This document shows positions 1-8,200 of a DNA stretch of 12,437 nucleotides, one piece after another. The translations under genes and the position numbers were made by a program. A model generated the notes under the pieces. It searched no databases, had not been told where the DNA came from, and saw only the letters and a list, made by a program, of their open reading frames with translations. Each line of letters starts with the position of its first letter. Within the stretch, counting starts at the first letter, position 1. This DNA is from JAPHTQ01 sp050295975 (GTDB lineage: Bacteria > Pseudomonadota > Gammaproteobacteria > Thiohalomonadales > Thiohalomonadaceae). The stretch spans positions 1 through 12,437 of the forward strand of contig JBNKQR010000067.1 in NCBI GenBank assembly GCA_050295975.1. Direction: 5' to 3'.

Positions 1-249
1 GGTTACCGCGGCGGCGGCGTGCTCCGATTCCGGTTCGACGAAAATCAGTGGCCGGTCGGAGATATTGATGTGGCCCTTGGCCATCTCCTCGGCCCAGTAT
101 TCACCCATCTGGGTCGACGGGGTGATGGGGTAGGCACCGGCTGCGTCAGAGGATTCACGCTCGACCATGATAACGGCGGTGTTGCCGTCCAGTGCCATGC
201 GCTTGCCGGGATACTTGAACTGCTTGTCCGATTTTTTCTTACCGATCAT
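1..249 (-). CDS. 2-oxoacid:ferredoxin oxidoreductase alpha subunit, N-terminal part
   Basis: The first 83 codons of a gene that continues past the left edge. The product resembles the alpha (pyrimidine-binding, transketolase-like) subunit of the pyruvate/2-oxoglutarate:ferredoxin oxidoreductase family, which couples oxidative decarboxylation of a 2-oxoacid to CoA with ferredoxin reduction, or the reverse carboxylation. Visible family features are the segment DAAGAYPITPSTQMGEYWAE and, further on, FVEPESEHAAAAVT, which match the conserved YPITPS and E-x-EHA-A blocks near the N-terminus of such subunits. The ATG at 247-249 has a good AGAGAGGA ribosome site. The gene starts 14 nt after the RnfB-like polyferredoxin gene, whose stop codon lies next to that site, so the two are almost certainly co-transcribed. 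The substrate (pyruvate or 2-oxoglutarate) cannot be told from this fragment. Confidence 0.85.
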   Translation of the reverse strand, partial: MIGKKKSDKQFKYPGKRMALDGNTAVIMVERESSDAAGAYPITPSTQMGEYWAEEMAKGHINISDRPLIFVEPESEHAAAAVT

Positions 250-263
250 GACGTGCGTCCTCT

Positions 264-1157
264 CTAGTGCTGTGCGGCGGCTTTGGTCAGCGGCAGAGCA
301 CCGCGACGAATTACTTTTTTGGCTTTGGCACCCTTGTGTACCTTTTGGGTCTCATCGATCCAGACGATGGCCCCGGTAGGGCAGCGTTGGATTGCCTCTT
401 CTGAGGCGAGGGTGTTGAGTTGGTAATCGATAACCGCCAGGTTATTTTCGATTCGGATCAGGCCCGCAGGTGCGTCGACGACGCAGCGTTCACAGGCAGT
501 ACAGGCTACGGCGCAGTCGTTTTCTGACTCGCCGCCTTCATCAATGCTTTTACAGGCCACCCAGAGGTTGCGGCTAACCGGCTCCAGGCTAAAGAGATTC
601 TTGGGGCAGATGTCGACACAGTCGTTACAGGCGGTGCATTTCTCCGGGATCACTTCCGGCAGCCCCTGTTTATTCATAATGATTGCGTCGAAGTCGCAGA
701 CATCGGCACAGTCGGCCAGGCCGAGGCAGCCCCAGGCGCAGCCTTTGCCACCACTGCCTACCAGCGCTGCAGCCTGACAGGTGCCAAGACCATCGTAACG
801 GGCGTGCTGGCGGGCGACGTTGTTGCCACCGGCACAGGCGATGCGCGCCACGCGCTTCTCCTGCTGGCCGAGGTCGACACCGAGGAATTTGGCGATACTC
901 TTGTTTTCTTCGACAGGATTGACAGTGCACTGGCCGGGGGTAACGCGCTCTTCAATCAGCGCTTCGGCGAAGGCGCGGCAGCCAGGGGTGCCACAGGCAC
1001 CGCAGTTGGTGCTGGGGAGCATCGACTCGACTTCGTCGATGCGTGGGTCTTCATGGACAAACAGTTTACGGTTGGCGACAGCCAGCAGAGAGGCCAGGGT
1101 GATCCCCAGACCCGACATGAAACCGGCTGCGACCGAGATGTTCGCGATGGTTGACAT
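264..1157 (-). CDS. RnfB-like membrane-anchored polyferredoxin
   Basis: A 297-residue iron-sulfur protein. Residues 7-29 form one hydrophobic helix, so it is probably tethered to the inner membrane with the clusters in the cytoplasm. Next comes an RnfB-type Fe-S domain (NCGACGTPGC, with C52, C55, C60 and later C77). A middle RnfB-like stretch follows with C108, C127, C140, C144, C150 and C154. Then there is a classical 4Fe-4S ferredoxin motif (C174, C177, C180, C184-P) and a second, atypical one (C215, C219, C222, C225, with Ala229 where the fourth ferredoxin Cys is expected). It differs from a true RnfB in that no rnfA/C/D/G/E is nearby; instead the next gene is a 2-oxoacid:ferredoxin oxidoreductase subunit. 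I infer that it carries electrons for that enzyme. The ATG at 1157 was chosen over one at 1238 because it follows GGGAGAGGG and gives an N-terminus like RnfB. Confidence 0.85.
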   Translation of the reverse strand: MSTIANISVAAGFMSGLGITLASLLAVANRKLFVHEDPRIDEVESMLPSTNCGACGTPGCRAFAEALIEERVTPGQCTVNPVEENKSIAKFLGVDLGQQEKRVARIACAGGNNVARQHARYDGLGTCQAAALVGSGGKGCAWGCLGLADCADVCDFDAIIMNKQGLPEVIPEKCTACNDCVDICPKNLFSLEPVSRNLWVACKSIDEGGESENDCAVACTACERCVVDAPAGLIRIENNLAVIDYQLNTLASEEAIQRCPTGAIVWIDETQKVHKGAKAKKVIRRGALPLTKAAAQH

Positions 1158-1239
1158 ATACCCTCTCCCAAATCCGACTGTTTTTGTAAGAAATGCTACA
1201 GTTCGTAAGGTTTGAAAGGAGTCTATGTCGGGTTTCATT

Positions 1240-1254
1240 ATTTATCATGTAAAT
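1240..1254. promoter_or_regulatory. LysR-type operator candidate 1 (T-N11-A dyad)
   Basis: The 15-bp interrupted palindrome ATTTATCATGTAAAT has 5-bp arms around a 5-bp centre and fits the LysR consensus T-N11-A (T1241, A1253). It lies 83 bp upstream of the polyferredoxin start and 103 bp upstream of the lysR start, in the divergent promoter. AT-rich sequence raises the chance of coincidental dyads, so the pairing with the second site is what gives it weight. Confidence 0.5.
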
Positions 1255-1277
1255 TATTTCAATTGTTTGTATTAAAT

Positions 1278-1290
1278 TTTATGTGATAAA
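1278..1290. promoter_or_regulatory. LysR-type operator candidate 2 (T-N11-A dyad)
   Basis: TTTATGTGATAAA is a 13-bp palindrome with 5-bp arms and a 3-bp centre, again T-N11-A (T1278, A1290). It shares the outer TTTAT...AAA with the dyad at 1240-1254; the centres are 37 bp apart. A wider 9-bp inverted repeat (TATTTATCA at 1239-1247, TGATAAATA at 1284-1292) links the two sites. A two-site arrangement suits a LysR tetramer that regulates itself and the divergent operon. Confidence 0.5.
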
Positions 1291-1307
1291 TATTTAGTAT
1301 TGGAAAA

Positions 1308-1336
1308 TATAGATGCTATAGTTTGCATTGTTGCAA
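1308..1336. promoter_or_regulatory. Two small dyads in the lysR leader
   Basis: TATAG-ATG-CTATA (1308-1320) and TTGCA-TTGT-TGCAA (1323-1336) are adjacent perfect 5-bp dyads between the operator region and the lysR start at 1357. TATAGT at 1317-1322 could serve as a -10 element for lysR. Their role is unknown; short dyads of this size can occur by chance. Confidence 0.25.
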
Positions 1337-1356
1337 CCAATAGAACAGGTAAGCCC

Positions 1357-2292
1357 ATGCCAGCCCCCCTTTACTACAAACAGAACCGCCTGAAGCAGCT
1401 ACGTGCGTTCTGCTTTGCAGCCCGCACCGGCAGTATCTCCATGGCCGCGGAAGAGCTGTTTCTGAGCCAACCATCAGTGACCCTGCAGATCCAGGCACTG
1501 GAGCGGGAGATGGGGATCACCCTGTTTGAGCGCCGTGGTCCCAACATCAAGCTCACCCCTGAGGGGGATATCCTCTATAAGTTGTCCGATCCGCTGGTGC
1601 AGGGGATCGACAAACTGCAGGACACCTTCTCGGCTCAGTACGGCAAGCTGGAGTCGGGCGAATTGAACATCGCCGCTGGTGAGTCGACCATCCTCTATAT
1701 ACTGCCCGAGCCGATCCGACGCTTTGCCGCCGCCTATCCGCGCATTCGTATCAAGCTGCTGAACGTCACCGGTCGTGACGGGATGTCGATGCTGCGTGCC
1801 GATGAGGCCGATCTGGCCGTCGGCTCGATGATGGAGGTGCCGGAAGACATCATCTATCGTCCAAACATCTCCTACGACACGGTGCTGATCACGCCCAAGG
1901 ATCATCCCCTGGCTGGACGCGAAAATATCCGCCTGGAAGAGATCAGCCCCTATGGCTTGATTCTACCGCCGCGTCATCTCAGTACCTGGGGTACGGTAAA
2001 GACCGTCTTTAGCCAGCACAACGTCGCCTTCCAGGTTTCATTGGAAGCGGGCGGTTGGGAGGTAATCAAAAAATATGTGGAGCTGGGATTGGGGATCTCC
2101 ATCGTCAGTGATGTCTGTCTGACACCCGACGACAAGGTTGCGCGTATTCCGCTTGGTCACTACTTCCCTGGTCGCAGTTACGGCACTGTGGTGCGCAAGG
2201 GTAAGTTCCTCTCACCCCAGGCACGACGCTTCATCGAAATGATGGACCCTGAGTTCCTGGAGCAGGAAGATGTGCTGGATAACAGGATGTGA
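1357..2292 (+). CDS. LysR-family transcriptional regulator
   Basis: A 311-residue protein of normal LysR length. The N-terminal winged helix-turn-helix is at about residues 12-70, seen in ISMAAEELFLSQPSVTLQIQ followed by LEREMGITLFERRG and the wing LTPEGDILY. A linker helix leads to a periplasmic-binding-protein-like effector domain at about 95-300 (for example GELNIAAGEST, LPEPIRRFAAAYPRIRI, DEADLAVGSM, LGLGISIVSD). The effector is not evident. The gene is divergent from the polyferredoxin/oxidoreductase operon across a promoter with two T-N11-A dyads, so control of that operon plus autoregulation is the simplest reading. The ATG at 1357 is preferred (AGG at 1347-1349); a TTG at 1300 would add 19 residues unlike any LysR N-terminus. 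It converges with ppdK, leaving 59 bp between stop codons. Confidence 0.9.
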   Translation: MPAPLYYKQNRLKQLRAFCFAARTGSISMAAEELFLSQPSVTLQIQALEREMGITLFERRGPNIKLTPEGDILYKLSDPLVQGIDKLQDTFSAQYGKLESGELNIAAGESTILYILPEPIRRFAAAYPRIRIKLLNVTGRDGMSMLRADEADLAVGSMMEVPEDIIYRPNISYDTVLITPKDHPLAGRENIRLEEISPYGLILPPRHLSTWGTVKTVFSQHNVAFQVSLEAGGWEVIKKYVELGLGISIVSDVCLTPDDKVARIPLGHYFPGRSYGTVVRKGKFLSPQARRFIEMMDPEFLEQEDVLDNRM

Positions 2293-2303
2293 GCAATGAG
2301 ATC

Positions 2304-2328
2304 GAGGACACAGCTGTGCTATGTCCTC
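2304..2328. terminator. Hairpin between convergent lysR and ppdK
   Basis: GAGGACA (2304-2310) and TGTCCTC (2322-2328) pair perfectly; after one mismatch, AGC and GCT add three more pairs around a TGT loop. The stem sits 11 bp after the lysR stop and 23 bp beyond the ppdK stop, where a shared terminator would be expected. There is no T-run on either side, so it may act only weakly or mainly protect 3' ends. Confidence 0.45.
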
Positions 2329-2351
2329 TGAGCTAGTCAATCGATTCGCTT

Positions 2352-5117
2352 CTATACGGCTAACAGCTTGGCATGCGCTGCCGCCAACCTCGCTACCGGC
2401 ACTCGCGGAGCTGAGCAGGAGACATAGTTGAGGCCCGCCTTGTGGCAGAAGGCGATGGAGCTTGGATGTCCGCCGTGTTCACCGCAAATGCCGACACTGA
2501 GATCCTTCTTCACGCCACGCCCCCATTCCACGGCCAGTTGCATCAACTTGCCGACACCTTTCTCATCGAGCACCTCGAAGGGATTGTCTTTAAGGATGCC
2601 AACCTGGTTGTAGAGCGGTAGGAATTTATTCTCCGCATCCTCACGGGAGAAGGAGAAGGTCGCCTGGGTCAGGTCGTTGGTTCCGAAGGAGAAGAACTCC
2701 GCCTCTTCAGCCAGTGAGTCAGCGCGCATGCAGGCACGGACCACCTCGATCATACTGCCAAAGCGGAAATTGAGTTTCTGCCCCGACTGCTCTTCCACTT
2801 CGTCACGGATTCTGTCCACCATCTCTTTCACCAGTTTCAGTTCCTCGGCGGTACAGACCTGAGGCACCATGATCTGCGGGTGTACTTCCAGATCCTTTGC
2901 AGCACATTCGGCCGCGGCTTCCAGAATGGCGCGGATCTGCATACCGTAGATCTCTGGGAAGGTGATGCCCAAACGCACACCACGGTGACCGAGCATCGGA
3001 TTGGTTTCGGTCAGGGCACGCACTTTGTGCAGCATCATCTCTTTTTTCTCGATAGCCTGCTCCACCGTACTTTCGTCTACCATGCTGCGCAGGGAATCGG
3101 CCTCGACTTTGGCATTGCCCGGCTCCTTCAATAGCATCAGGCTCCCTGCCAATACATTCATTCCACCAACCCAGGTGCGTAGGTGTTTCAGCTCTTCCAG
3201 ATCAGCCTGCAACTGAGGCTCGCTGGGAAGAAATTCATGGATCGGTGGATCGAGCAGGCGAATAGTCACAGGGCGTGGTGACATCACCTCAAGGATCGCC
3301 TTGAAGTCGCTGCGCTGCATCGGTAGCAGTTTATCCAGCGCCGCCTGTCTCTGAGCGGGGGTGTCTGCCACAATCATTTCGATCACCACCGGCAGTCTGT
3401 CCACCGAATTGAACATCCGTTCCGTACGGCAGAGGCCAATCCCCACCGCACCATACTTAAGTGCGCGACTCGCATCGGTGGCAGTATCGGCATTCGCCAT
3501 CACACGTAGGTACGCGGCTTCGTCGGCCCAATGCAGTAGTCGATTGAGTTCGTCGGTGAAATCGGCTTCCACCATCGGAATATCTCCAAGAAAGACATTT
3601 CCGCTGCTGCCATCGAGGGTGATCATGTCCCCCTCACGGATCACCGTACCACCCGCGAGTGCTTCGCGTCGTTGCACATCGACGCTGATACCTTCTGCCC
3701 CAGCAACACAGGGTTTGCCCATACCTCTGGCGACCACCGCCGCATGCGAAGTCTTGCCACCACGACTGGTGAGAATACCCTGTGAGGCAAAGAAGCCGTG
3801 AATATCCTCCGGCTTGGTCTCTTCACGGACCAGGATCACCTTAAGTCCCTGGTCCCTGCCCATCTGCTCTGCACGGTCGGCATCAAACACCGCCAGGCCA
3901 CTGGCGGCGCCGGGAGAGGCGGGCAGCCCCTGGGCGATGGGTTCACCTTTAAAGTTACTGTCGAGACGGGGATAGAGCATCTGTTCCAGATAGGCAGGAT
4001 CGATACGCAACAGGGCCTGCTCCCTGGTGATCAATCCCTCATTCACCATCTCCACTGAGCTACGCACCATGGCGGTAGCATTCATTTTGCCGTTGCGGGT
4101 TTGCAGGCAGTAGAGTGTGCCGCGTTCGATGGTGAACTCGAAATCCTGGATCTCTTTATAGTGGGTCTCCAGTTTCTGGCGTAGCTCTTCGAGTTGTTTT
4201 GCCATCTCTGGCATCTCTTCGGCCATGCGTGCGATCGGTTTGGGGGTGCGAATTCCCGCCACCACATCCTCGCCTTGAGCATTCACAAGATACTCACCGT
4301 ATAGCTTGTTTTCACCGGTACCGGGATTGCGGGTAAAGGCAACGCCAGTGGCCGAGTCGTTGCCTCGATTGCCGAAGACCATGGTGCAAACATTAACTGC
4401 AGTACCATTGGCCATATCAGGGGTGATATTGAATTGGCGACGGTAGTCGACTGCACGTTTACCACTCCAGGAACCGAATACCGCTTTAATGGCGATCTCC
4501 AGTTGGGAATAGGGGTCTTCAGGAAAAGGTTTGCCGGTGTGTTGCTCAACGATTTTGAGAAAGCGCTCACTGATCTCTTTCAGATCACTGGCAGACAATC
4601 CGACGTCCTCGTTAACATGGGCATTCTGTTTAACTGCTTCAAATTCTTCGTCAAACATTTCATCGGGTACACCAAGCGCTACCTTACCGAAGAGCTGGAT
4701 AAAACGACGATAGGCGTCATAACCAAAACGCTCATCACCGGTCTGTTCGATAACTCCTTGCAGGGTCTGACTGTTGAGTCCGAGATTGAGTATGGTGTCC
4801 ATCATACCCGGCATCGACATCGCAGAGCCCGAACGTACAGAAATCAGTAAGGGATTGGTTGCATTGCCAAAGCCTTTGCCGGTGGCCTTCTCCACTTCAA
4901 CCATGTGCTTCCTCACATCATCGATGAGTTCGGCTGGTAAAGTCTTTGCGTCGTTGGCGAGATAATCGAGGCAGGCTTCGGTAGAAATGACAAAACCCGG
5001 TGGGACGTTAAGACCAAACTGGGTCATCTCACAGAGGTTGGCTCCTTTTCCCCCAAGTAGTTTCTTGTTCTTACCGTCACCCTTTTGAAAAGAAAAAACG
5101 TGTTGCTTCTTGCTCAT
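2352..5117 (-). CDS. ppdK: Pyruvate, phosphate dikinase
   Basis: A 921-residue cytoplasmic enzyme that interconverts pyruvate + ATP + Pi with PEP + AMP + PPi. The N-terminal nucleotide-binding domain begins with KLLGGKGANLCEMTQFGLNV. The swivelling phosphohistidine domain holds GGKTSHAAVVARGMGKPCVA with catalytic His458 (compare His455 of the Clostridium symbiosum enzyme). The C-terminal TIM barrel binds pyruvate/PEP and ends with SVGICGEHGG, catalytic Cys878, 43 residues from the C-terminus as in the clostridial protein, followed by YVSCSAPRVPVARLAAA. It is about 45 residues longer than the 874-residue clostridial enzyme, and the extra length lies between the two catalytic sites. The start at 5117 has GGAG about 10 nt upstream. 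No PPDK regulatory protein gene is adjacent. With the nearby ferredoxin oxidoreductase it could serve gluconeogenic PEP supply or PPi-saving glycolysis. Confidence 0.97.
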   Translation of the reverse strand: MSKKQHVFSFQKGDGKNKKLLGGKGANLCEMTQFGLNVPPGFVISTEACLDYLANDAKTLPAELIDDVRKHMVEVEKATGKGFGNATNPLLISVRSGSAMSMPGMMDTILNLGLNSQTLQGVIEQTGDERFGYDAYRRFIQLFGKVALGVPDEMFDEEFEAVKQNAHVNEDVGLSASDLKEISERFLKIVEQHTGKPFPEDPYSQLEIAIKAVFGSWSGKRAVDYRRQFNITPDMANGTAVNVCTMVFGNRGNDSATGVAFTRNPGTGENKLYGEYLVNAQGEDVVAGIRTPKPIARMAEEMPEMAKQLEELRQKLETHYKEIQDFEFTIERGTLYCLQTRNGKMNATAMVRSSVEMVNEGLITREQALLRIDPAYLEQMLYPRLDSNFKGEPIAQGLPASPGAASGLAVFDADRAEQMGRDQGLKVILVREETKPEDIHGFFASQGILTSRGGKTSHAAVVARGMGKPCVAGAEGISVDVQRREALAGGTVIREGDMITLDGSSGNVFLGDIPMVEADFTDELNRLLHWADEAAYLRVMANADTATDASRALKYGAVGIGLCRTERMFNSVDRLPVVIEMIVADTPAQRQAALDKLLPMQRSDFKAILEVMSPRPVTIRLLDPPIHEFLPSEPQLQADLEELKHLRTWVGGMNVLAGSLMLLKEPGNAKVEADSLRSMVDESTVEQAIEKKEMMLHKVRALTETNPMLGHRGVRLGITFPEIYGMQIRAILEAAAECAAKDLEVHPQIMVPQVCTAEELKLVKEMVDRIRDEVEEQSGQKLNFRFGSMIEVVRACMRADSLAEEAEFFSFGTNDLTQATFSFSREDAENKFLPLYNQVGILKDNPFEVLDEKGVGKLMQLAVEWGRGVKKDLSVGICGEHGGHPSSIAFCHKAGLNYVSCSAPRVPVARLAAAHAKLLAV

Positions 5118-5176
5118 TGGTACTCAACTCCGTGATCCGTTACCTCCACTACTTTTAGTCTCAACTGGAAGAAATA

Positions 5177-5188
5177 GCCAATTTTGGC
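5177..5188. promoter_or_regulatory. Palindrome upstream of ppdK
   Basis: GCCAA-TT-TTGGC, a 12-bp dyad, lies 60-71 bp upstream of the ppdK start and downstream of the cytochrome terminator. ppdK therefore probably has its own promoter here. The palindrome could be an operator, but I recognise no specific regulator. Confidence 0.25.
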
Positions 5189-5216
5189 AGTAAAGCACTG
5201 AAGCGTATCAACAGCC

Positions 5217-5250
5217 AAAAAAAAAAGCCCCGTGGAAAACCCACGGGGCT
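5217..5250 (-). terminator. Intrinsic terminator of the cytochrome gene
   Basis: Read on the minus strand, AGCCCCGTGG pairs perfectly over 10 bp with CCACGGGGCT around a 5-nt loop (5226-5250), followed by a run of ten T (5217-5226). This is a textbook Rho-independent terminator 45 bp beyond the cytochrome stop. It separates the cytochrome from ppdK, which lies downstream on the same strand. Confidence 0.92.
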
Positions 5251-5257
5251 GAGGAGG

Positions 5258-5276
5258 AGCGGGCATTGCGCCCGCT
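5258..5276 (-). other. Extra hairpin between cytochrome stop and terminator
   Basis: AGCGGGC (5258-5264) pairs with GCCCGCT (5270-5276) across a 5-nt loop. It is a GC-rich 7-bp stem just upstream of the intrinsic terminator in the cytochrome transcript, with no T-run of its own. It may stabilise the 3' end or assist termination. Confidence 0.5.
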
Positions 5277-5294
5277 TGGTACATCTGGGGGAAT

Positions 5295-8200
5295 TTAGTG
5301 ACAGGCGGTGCAGCCGACAGGTTCGCCTTTTCGCACTAAAGTACCGCGCAGGTTGCGATCTGCCTTGGCCAGCGACAGCACCGTGCCCTGATTGGTTTTG
5401 CGACTTCCGGGGCCGTGACATACGGCACAGGCGGCCGGGTCGCTTTCTGCCATGTTTTCATGACCACCGCGGGCGAAGCTGGTGCTTTCACCCACTGGGT
5501 GCATGCCATGCGGACCGTCGAGGGTATTGCGGTTGTCCATGGCATTGTCATGACAGACGTTGCACTCGACGATGGTGCCGCTATGACCCTGCAACTGATT
5601 CGCTGCGACGTTGTCGTTGGCGTTCGGATTGGCATTCGGCCACTCCGCGTGGGTTGCACCGTGACAGCCTTCGCAGAACACGCCGCCGTGACCTGTGCTC
5701 ACCCGATACAGCTTGGGATTACCCGCGCCAGGGTTAGCGAAGCCGTTGAACGAAGCGGGGACCGCCGGTTCGGCAAAGCGTTTGTTGGTCGGTACGATGG
5801 GTGTGGCCTTGGTGTCGCCGCTCAGGTAGGCCTGACGCAGACGGATACCGTCGGTATTGCCATGGGTATCGACAGTGTTAACCAGCGTGCCGATACGGTT
5901 GGTCAGGTTACTGTTGGCATCACCGGTGTGGCAGGAACCACAACCCGGTTCATTGGCCCACGGTACACGTGGCTGGTTGCTGTTCGGGTCATAGAAGTTG
6001 CCCTGACCCAGAATAAACGCACCGGGATTGCTCGGAGAAACTCCGGCGGAGAAGTCGGCACCGACCTGCTGCATGTCACCGTGGCAGTCGTTACACAACA
6101 TACCGCCGTTGAACATGGCACCGCGCAGACACTGAGTGTCTCTACCCGGGTGGCAGGAGTAGCATGTTTGATCCAGTGCGGCCAGACGTTCGTTCTGGTT
6201 AGTGATCGCACCGGTGCTGTCCTGGATCGGTGCGGGCATCGAGGGGAACAGATCGGTCATGCTGCCGTGGTGGTTGTGCATCACACGGGAGTTAGACTGG
6301 TGCGCCAGTTGGTTGCGGCCGTTGGCATCGGTGCCTGGTGCACCGGACTGCGGACCGACCTGTGCCAGGTCGAGCGCCGGGGTGTAGTGGCACACCTGAC
6401 AGACCACCGGCTTGTCCTGTATTAACGCCAGGTTGGTCAGGCAGCTTGCGTCACCGTTACCGTTATTGGTGGTAATGTCGCAAGGTGTTGCGTTGTTTGC
6501 GGTATCGACATAGTCGGCGCCGTGTTTCAGGTCATGTAGTCGCAGCACGTTGATGTCGGACGCATATTCAACACTGACCTTACTCGGCATGTTGCTGTCC
6601 GGATCATCGAGACTTGTGGCGACCGGCAGACCTGCTACAAGCAGCGCCTGTGCCGGTTCGTCGGTGCGGCTGTTTTGCACATCGGCAGCGTCCGCGTGAC
6701 AGCTTGCGCAGCTCGCCTCACCTGAAATCGGCAACACGGTATCGAGAGTTGCAACAACATTGGCACCGTTGTGCGCCTCAACCCGGACCAATGGATAGGG
6801 GTTCTCCCGGCCGTAGTCGTCGAAGGCAGTGAAAGGAACACCCGCTCCCTCGTACCAGTTGACGTTCTCTGCCACATAACCGAAGGGGAAGTTGACGAAG
6901 AACGGTTTGTCCGCATAGTGCTCCTGAATTTGCTGCGGGTCGTTAACGATGTAGGGATTAGCTAAGCCCGGCATTGCGTGCTGTGTCGTAACCAGACTTT
7001 CATCACCACTGTTTACCCGACCATCCGCGCCAATGTAGAGATCGGCTACATTCGGTACCGGCAGACCAATATCTGGCGTGGTGGTGGCAAGTGAGACCAC
7101 GGCGGGATAGAAGGCGTCATACGAACCTTTGGCGACCGTATCCCAGAAGTTGGTTTTGAAAGTACTGCCATCCTTTTTCACACCGGTGAAGACGCCGCTC
7201 TTGTTCAGAATAGGATCCCCTGGGTTGGAAGCAGCAGAATAGCTCAAAGTAATCCCGGCGGGATTCAGAACCGGTGAAGCACCTTTTTGTATGACCTGGG
7301 TAAGCAATACCTGGAACGGCGGCAGGATGCTGGCGATTCGGGTATCAAAATCACCACAGTGCATACCGAGATCGTTGATAGCGACAACGCTGTAGCTGCC
7401 ACCCAGAACCTTGGCACGTTCGTTAACTACGTTGACATTCTGTCCAAACGAATCCTGGCTTGTGGAGTTGATCGATGTGTTGGGTACGGCGCCACCGGTA
7501 TTGGAAGTGATTGTGGCGGTGGTCGTTGATGGTGAACTGTTAGCACCGTCGTTGTCAGTCACAGTCAGGCTGACACTATAGGTGCCTGCAACGGAATAGC
7601 TGTGGCTTGGATTGGCCGCAGTGCTGCTACTACCATCACCGAAGCTCCAGTTATATGAGGCGATCGTGCCATCAGAATCTGATGAACCAGCGCTGCTGAA
7701 GCTTACTGCGTTGCCGACAGTTCCGTTGTAGGGGCCGTTGGCGTTAGCGGTCGGTGCGATATTAGTCGTGCCGCCACCTGAAGTGATGGTAGCTGTAGTC
7801 GTCGATGGTGAACTGCTTGCGCCATCGTTATCGATCACAACCAGGCTGACATTATAGGTGCCTGCAGTGGTATAGCTGTGGTTTGGATTCGATGCGGTGC
7901 TGTTGTTGCCGTCACCAAAATCCCATACATAAGCTGCGACGTAGCCATCGGGATCGGAAGAACCACCACTGCTGAAATAGATCGTTGTGCCAACAGTGCT
8001 GCTGTAGGGACCGTTGGCATTGGCGGTTGGAGCTACATTAGTCGTGCCGCCGCCGTTATTGTCACAGTCACGCGGTGCATTTCGCACATCTTTCTCTACC
8101 ACATTGCCATTTTTGTCGCTTGCTTTGACACGACAGGGAACACCCGATGAGCGTATCCGCTCACGCAGTCGCCATTTTCCTTTGCTTGCGGTGGTAGTGC

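Noticed and set aside
820..1215. Open frame of 131 codons on the plus strand
   Set aside because: Antisense shadow of the polyferredoxin; the many Cys codons of the real frame create the apparent openness.
1158..1238. Longer start for the polyferredoxin at 1238
   Set aside because: The extra 27 residues precede a start with a strong GGGAGAGGG ribosome site, and the shorter form begins with the membrane helix as in RnfB. The extension would run into the divergent promoter.
1300..1356. TTG start for lysR at 1300
   Set aside because: It would add 19 residues not typical of LysR proteins and would place the coding sequence within 10 bp of the second operator-like dyad.
5415..6425. Open frame of 336 codons on the plus strand
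   Set aside because: It is antisense to the haem region of the cytochrome, whose frame shows nine CXXCH motifs, a signal peptide and a ribosome site. The plus-strand product has no recognisable domain and no ribosome site.
7488..8039. CRISPR-like or mobile repeat
   Set aside because: Only two copies, in frame, each encoding a complete PKD domain; this is a protein domain duplication.
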